A DNA stretch of 7,749 nt from Alphaproteobacteria bacterium UBA3002 (lineage in GTDB: Bacteria; Pseudomonadota; Alphaproteobacteria; Rickettsiales; UBA3002): NCBI GenBank assembly GCA_002346425.1, contig DDZS01000025.1, positions 2,202 to 9,950 of the forward strand, given 5' to 3'. Of the stretch, positions 5,994 to 7,749 are shown piece by piece; the stretch's first letter is position 1, and every line of letters starts with the position of its first letter. Position numbers and translations under genes: made by a program. The notes under the pieces were generated by a model. The model was not told the DNA's origin, did no database searches, and saw only the letters and a program-made list of their open reading frames with translations.

Positions 5994-6024
5994 AAAGCGG
6001 CAAGCAGTAAATGCTTGCCGCTTT
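5994..6024. terminator. Shared bidirectional intrinsic terminator of dapD and lon
   Basis: A perfect 13-bp stem (AAAGCGGCAAGCA, 5994-6006; complement 6012-6024) surrounds a 5-nt loop. It begins 5 nt after the dapD stop and ends 3 nt before the lon stop codon on the opposite strand. For lon transcripts, the A-run at 5991-5996 gives a good U-tract. For dapD transcripts, the CTTTGTCTT tail is a weaker one. The position between convergent genes supports use by both. Confidence 0.88.
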
Positions 6025-6027
6025 GTC

Positions 6028-7749
6028 TTAATGGGTGATCACAGACGTATCGTCTTCATCAGCCTTTTTTGAGGAGATATTGTCCTCTTCTACTTCCACC
6101 CAATCGGTAATCGGTTTCAGATGGCTGGCGAGTGCATGGCCTAACACTTCATCGACGGTTTCGACGGGAATAATTTCCAAATGCTTTTTCACATTGGCCG
6201 GAATATCTTCCAGATCCTTTTCATTTTCTTTCGGAATTAACACGGTGGTAATGCCACCCCGCAGCGCAGCCAGCAGTTTTTCTTTTAACCCACCAATCGC
6301 TAACACGCGACCGCGAAGTGTGACTTCCCCTGTCATCGCCACATTCTTTTTCACTGGAATGCCAGTTAAGACAGATACGATGGTCGTACACATAGCAATA
6401 CCAGCCGAAGGTCCGTCTTTCGGCGTGGCGCCTTCTGGCACGTGCACGTGGATATCGCGGTTACGGAACACCGGCGGTTTAATCCCAAAGTCGAGTGCAC
6501 GCGCACGCACATAACTCGCAGCGGCTTCTACCGATTCTTTCATGACGTCGCCCAGTTTACCGGTGACAGAGAACTTGCCTTTACCGGGCATCGAAACCGA
6601 TTCGATCAGCAGCAGGTCACCACCAGTTTCGGTCCACGCCAAACCCGTGGTAACGCCCACCTGATCCATCTTCTCGGCTTCACCGTAAGAGAATTTACGC
6701 ACTCCAAGATATTTATTGAGGTTTCGCGGCGTTACACTAACGCTTTCTTTTTTGCTCATCAAAATTTCTTTGACGGCTTTACGCATGATGCGCGCGACTT
6801 CACGCTCCAGATTCCGCACACCGGCTTCACGCGTGTAGTAGCGAATCATGTCACGCAGCGCGGCTTCCGAAAGATTCAACTCTTTCTTCTTCACGCCGTG
6901 CTCTTTCATCTGTTTTGGAATCAAGTGCCGTAGCGCAATATTGACTTTTTCGTCCTCGGTATAGCCAGACAAACGAATGATCTCCATCCGATCAAGTAGC
7001 GGACGCGGCAAATTCAGCGAGTTGGCAGTTGCGATAAACATCACATCCGACAGATCATAATCCACTTCCAGATAGTGATCGTTGAACTCTTTGTTTTGTT
7101 CCGGATCGAGCACTTCTAGCAAGGCAGAGGCCGGATCGCCGCGGAAGTCCTGACCCATTTTGTCGATCTCATCAAGCAGCATCAATGGATTGACGGTTTT
7201 CGCTTTTTTCATCGATTGGATGATTTTACCGGGCATTGAGCCAATGTAAGTCCGGCGGTGACCACGAATTTCCGCCTCGTCACGCATGCCGCCGAGTGAG
7301 AATTTTACATAATTCCGCCCAGTCGAGCGAGCGATGGATTTTGCCAATGAGGTTTTACCTACACCAGGAGGGCCAACCAAACACAAAATCGGTCCTTTAA
7401 TTTGCTTGGTCCGCGCCTGAATCGCCAGATATTCCATGATGCGCTCTTTGACTTTCTCTAAGCCATAATGATCTTCATCAAGAATCTTTTCCGCCACTTT
7501 TAGATCGCGCTTCACCTTACTGCGCTTTTTCCACGGGATGGAGGTCATCCAATCGAGGTAATTACGAATGACCCCAGCTTCAGCCGACATGGATGACATC
7601 GTGCGTAATTTCTTGAGCTCCGCATCGCATTTTTCTTTCGCCTCTTTCGGCATGCGCGCATCGGCGATTTTGCTTTCCATCTCGGACAGCTCATCTTTGC
7701 CATCGCCCTCCAGATCGCCCAGCTCTTTCTGAATCGCCTTCATTTGCTC
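6028..7749 (-). CDS. lon: ATP-dependent Lon protease (LonA), 5' part of gene outside window
   Basis: Lon is a cytoplasmic homohexameric AAA+ serine protease that degrades misfolded and short-lived regulatory proteins. The frame enters at the right edge within EQMKAIQKELG, which in E. coli Lon lies in the N-terminal helical region. About 230 residues, including the substrate-binding LAN domain, are therefore missing. Visible in order: the helical segment ending MTSIPWKKRSK, Walker A GPPGVGKT (7351-7374), GGMRDEAEIRGHRRTYIGSMPG-type pore region, Walker B LMLLDEIDKM, sensor-1 IATANS and sensor-2 YTREAGVRNLERE. In the protease domain the catalytic Ser is in PKDGPSAG (codon 6406-6408) and the catalytic Lys 43 residues later in GLKEKLL (codon 6277-6279). 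After the usual end, an acidic tail of about 25 residues follows. The apparent ATG at 7743 is internal, not the start. It converges with dapD on a shared terminator. Confidence 0.98.
   Translation of the reverse strand, partial: EQMKAIQKELGDLEGDGKDELSEMESKIADARMPKEAKEKCDAELKKLRTMSSMSAEAGVIRNYLDWMTSIPWKKRSKVKRDLKVAEKILDEDHYGLEKVKERIMEYLAIQARTKQIKGPILCLVGPPGVGKTSLAKSIARSTGRNYVKFSLGGMRDEAEIRGHRRTYIGSMPGKIIQSMKKAKTVNPLMLLDEIDKMGQDFRGDPASALLEVLDPEQNKEFNDHYLEVDYDLSDVMFIATANSLNLPRPLLDRMEIIRLSGYTEDEKVNIALRHLIPKQMKEHGVKKKELNLSEAALRDMIRYYTREAGVRNLEREVARIMRKAVKEILMSKKESVSVTPRNLNKYLGVRKFSYGEAEKMDQVGVTTGLAWTETGGDLLLIESVSMPGKGKFSVTGKLGDVMKESVEAAASYVRARALDFGIKPPVFRNRDIHVHVPEGATPKDGPSAGIAMCTTIVSVLTGIPVKKNVAMTGEVTLRGRVLAIGGLKEKLLAALRGGITTVLIPKENEKDLEDIPANVKKHLEIIPVETVDEVLGHALASHLKPITDWVEVEEDNISSKKADEDDTSVITH

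Noticed and set aside
6035..6933. Two plus-strand open frames (159 and 163 aa) antisense to lon
   Set aside because: Both lie entirely within the strongly conserved lon coding sequence on the other strand, show no recognisable domain, and have no ribosome-binding site of note; they are shadows.

Overview
The window looks like an ordinary chromosomal segment of a Gram-negative alphaproteobacterium. The main evidence is a COQ9-family protein (ubiquinone biosynthesis, typical of alphaproteobacteria and mitochondria), a succinylase-branch lysine gene (dapD), a classical bacterial Lon protease, and truA and dapD lying in the same neighbourhood. Base composition is moderate and even by eye, with no insertion sequence, phage, plasmid or CRISPR signature. 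Order or genus cannot be fixed from the sequence alone.

Layout, left to right: truA (minus strand, C-terminal end cut by the window edge) is divergent from a COQ9-family gene (plus). Next comes a secreted, cysteine-rich DUF1566/Lcl-like protein (plus), with a perfect 8-3-8 inverted repeat in its upstream region. Its stop codon directly abuts the stop codon of a small, probably exported DUF2059-like protein (minus). That gene starts 10 nt after the 3' end of a tRNA-Val(GAC) gene (minus) with a good sigma70-type promoter, and its Shine-Dalgarno touches the tRNA CCA end, so the two are probably co-transcribed. Divergent from the tRNA is a small coiled-coil protein (plus). It converges with a PAS / degenerate GGDEF / EAL protein (minus) that keeps all the expected c-di-GMP phosphodiesterase residues. 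dapD (plus) and lon (minus, N-terminal part beyond the right edge) converge on one shared bidirectional hairpin terminator.

The genes do not form one pathway. They are mostly single transcription units: RNA modification (truA), quinone synthesis (COQ9), translation (tRNA-Val), c-di-GMP signalling (EAL), lysine/peptidoglycan precursor synthesis (dapD), protein quality control (lon) and three poorly characterised small or exported proteins. No intergenic gap exceeds about 150 nt. I see no convincing evidence for a new multi-gene system. The items most worth a second look are the tRNA-ORF coupling, the inverted repeat before the exported protein, and the three uncharacterised proteins.
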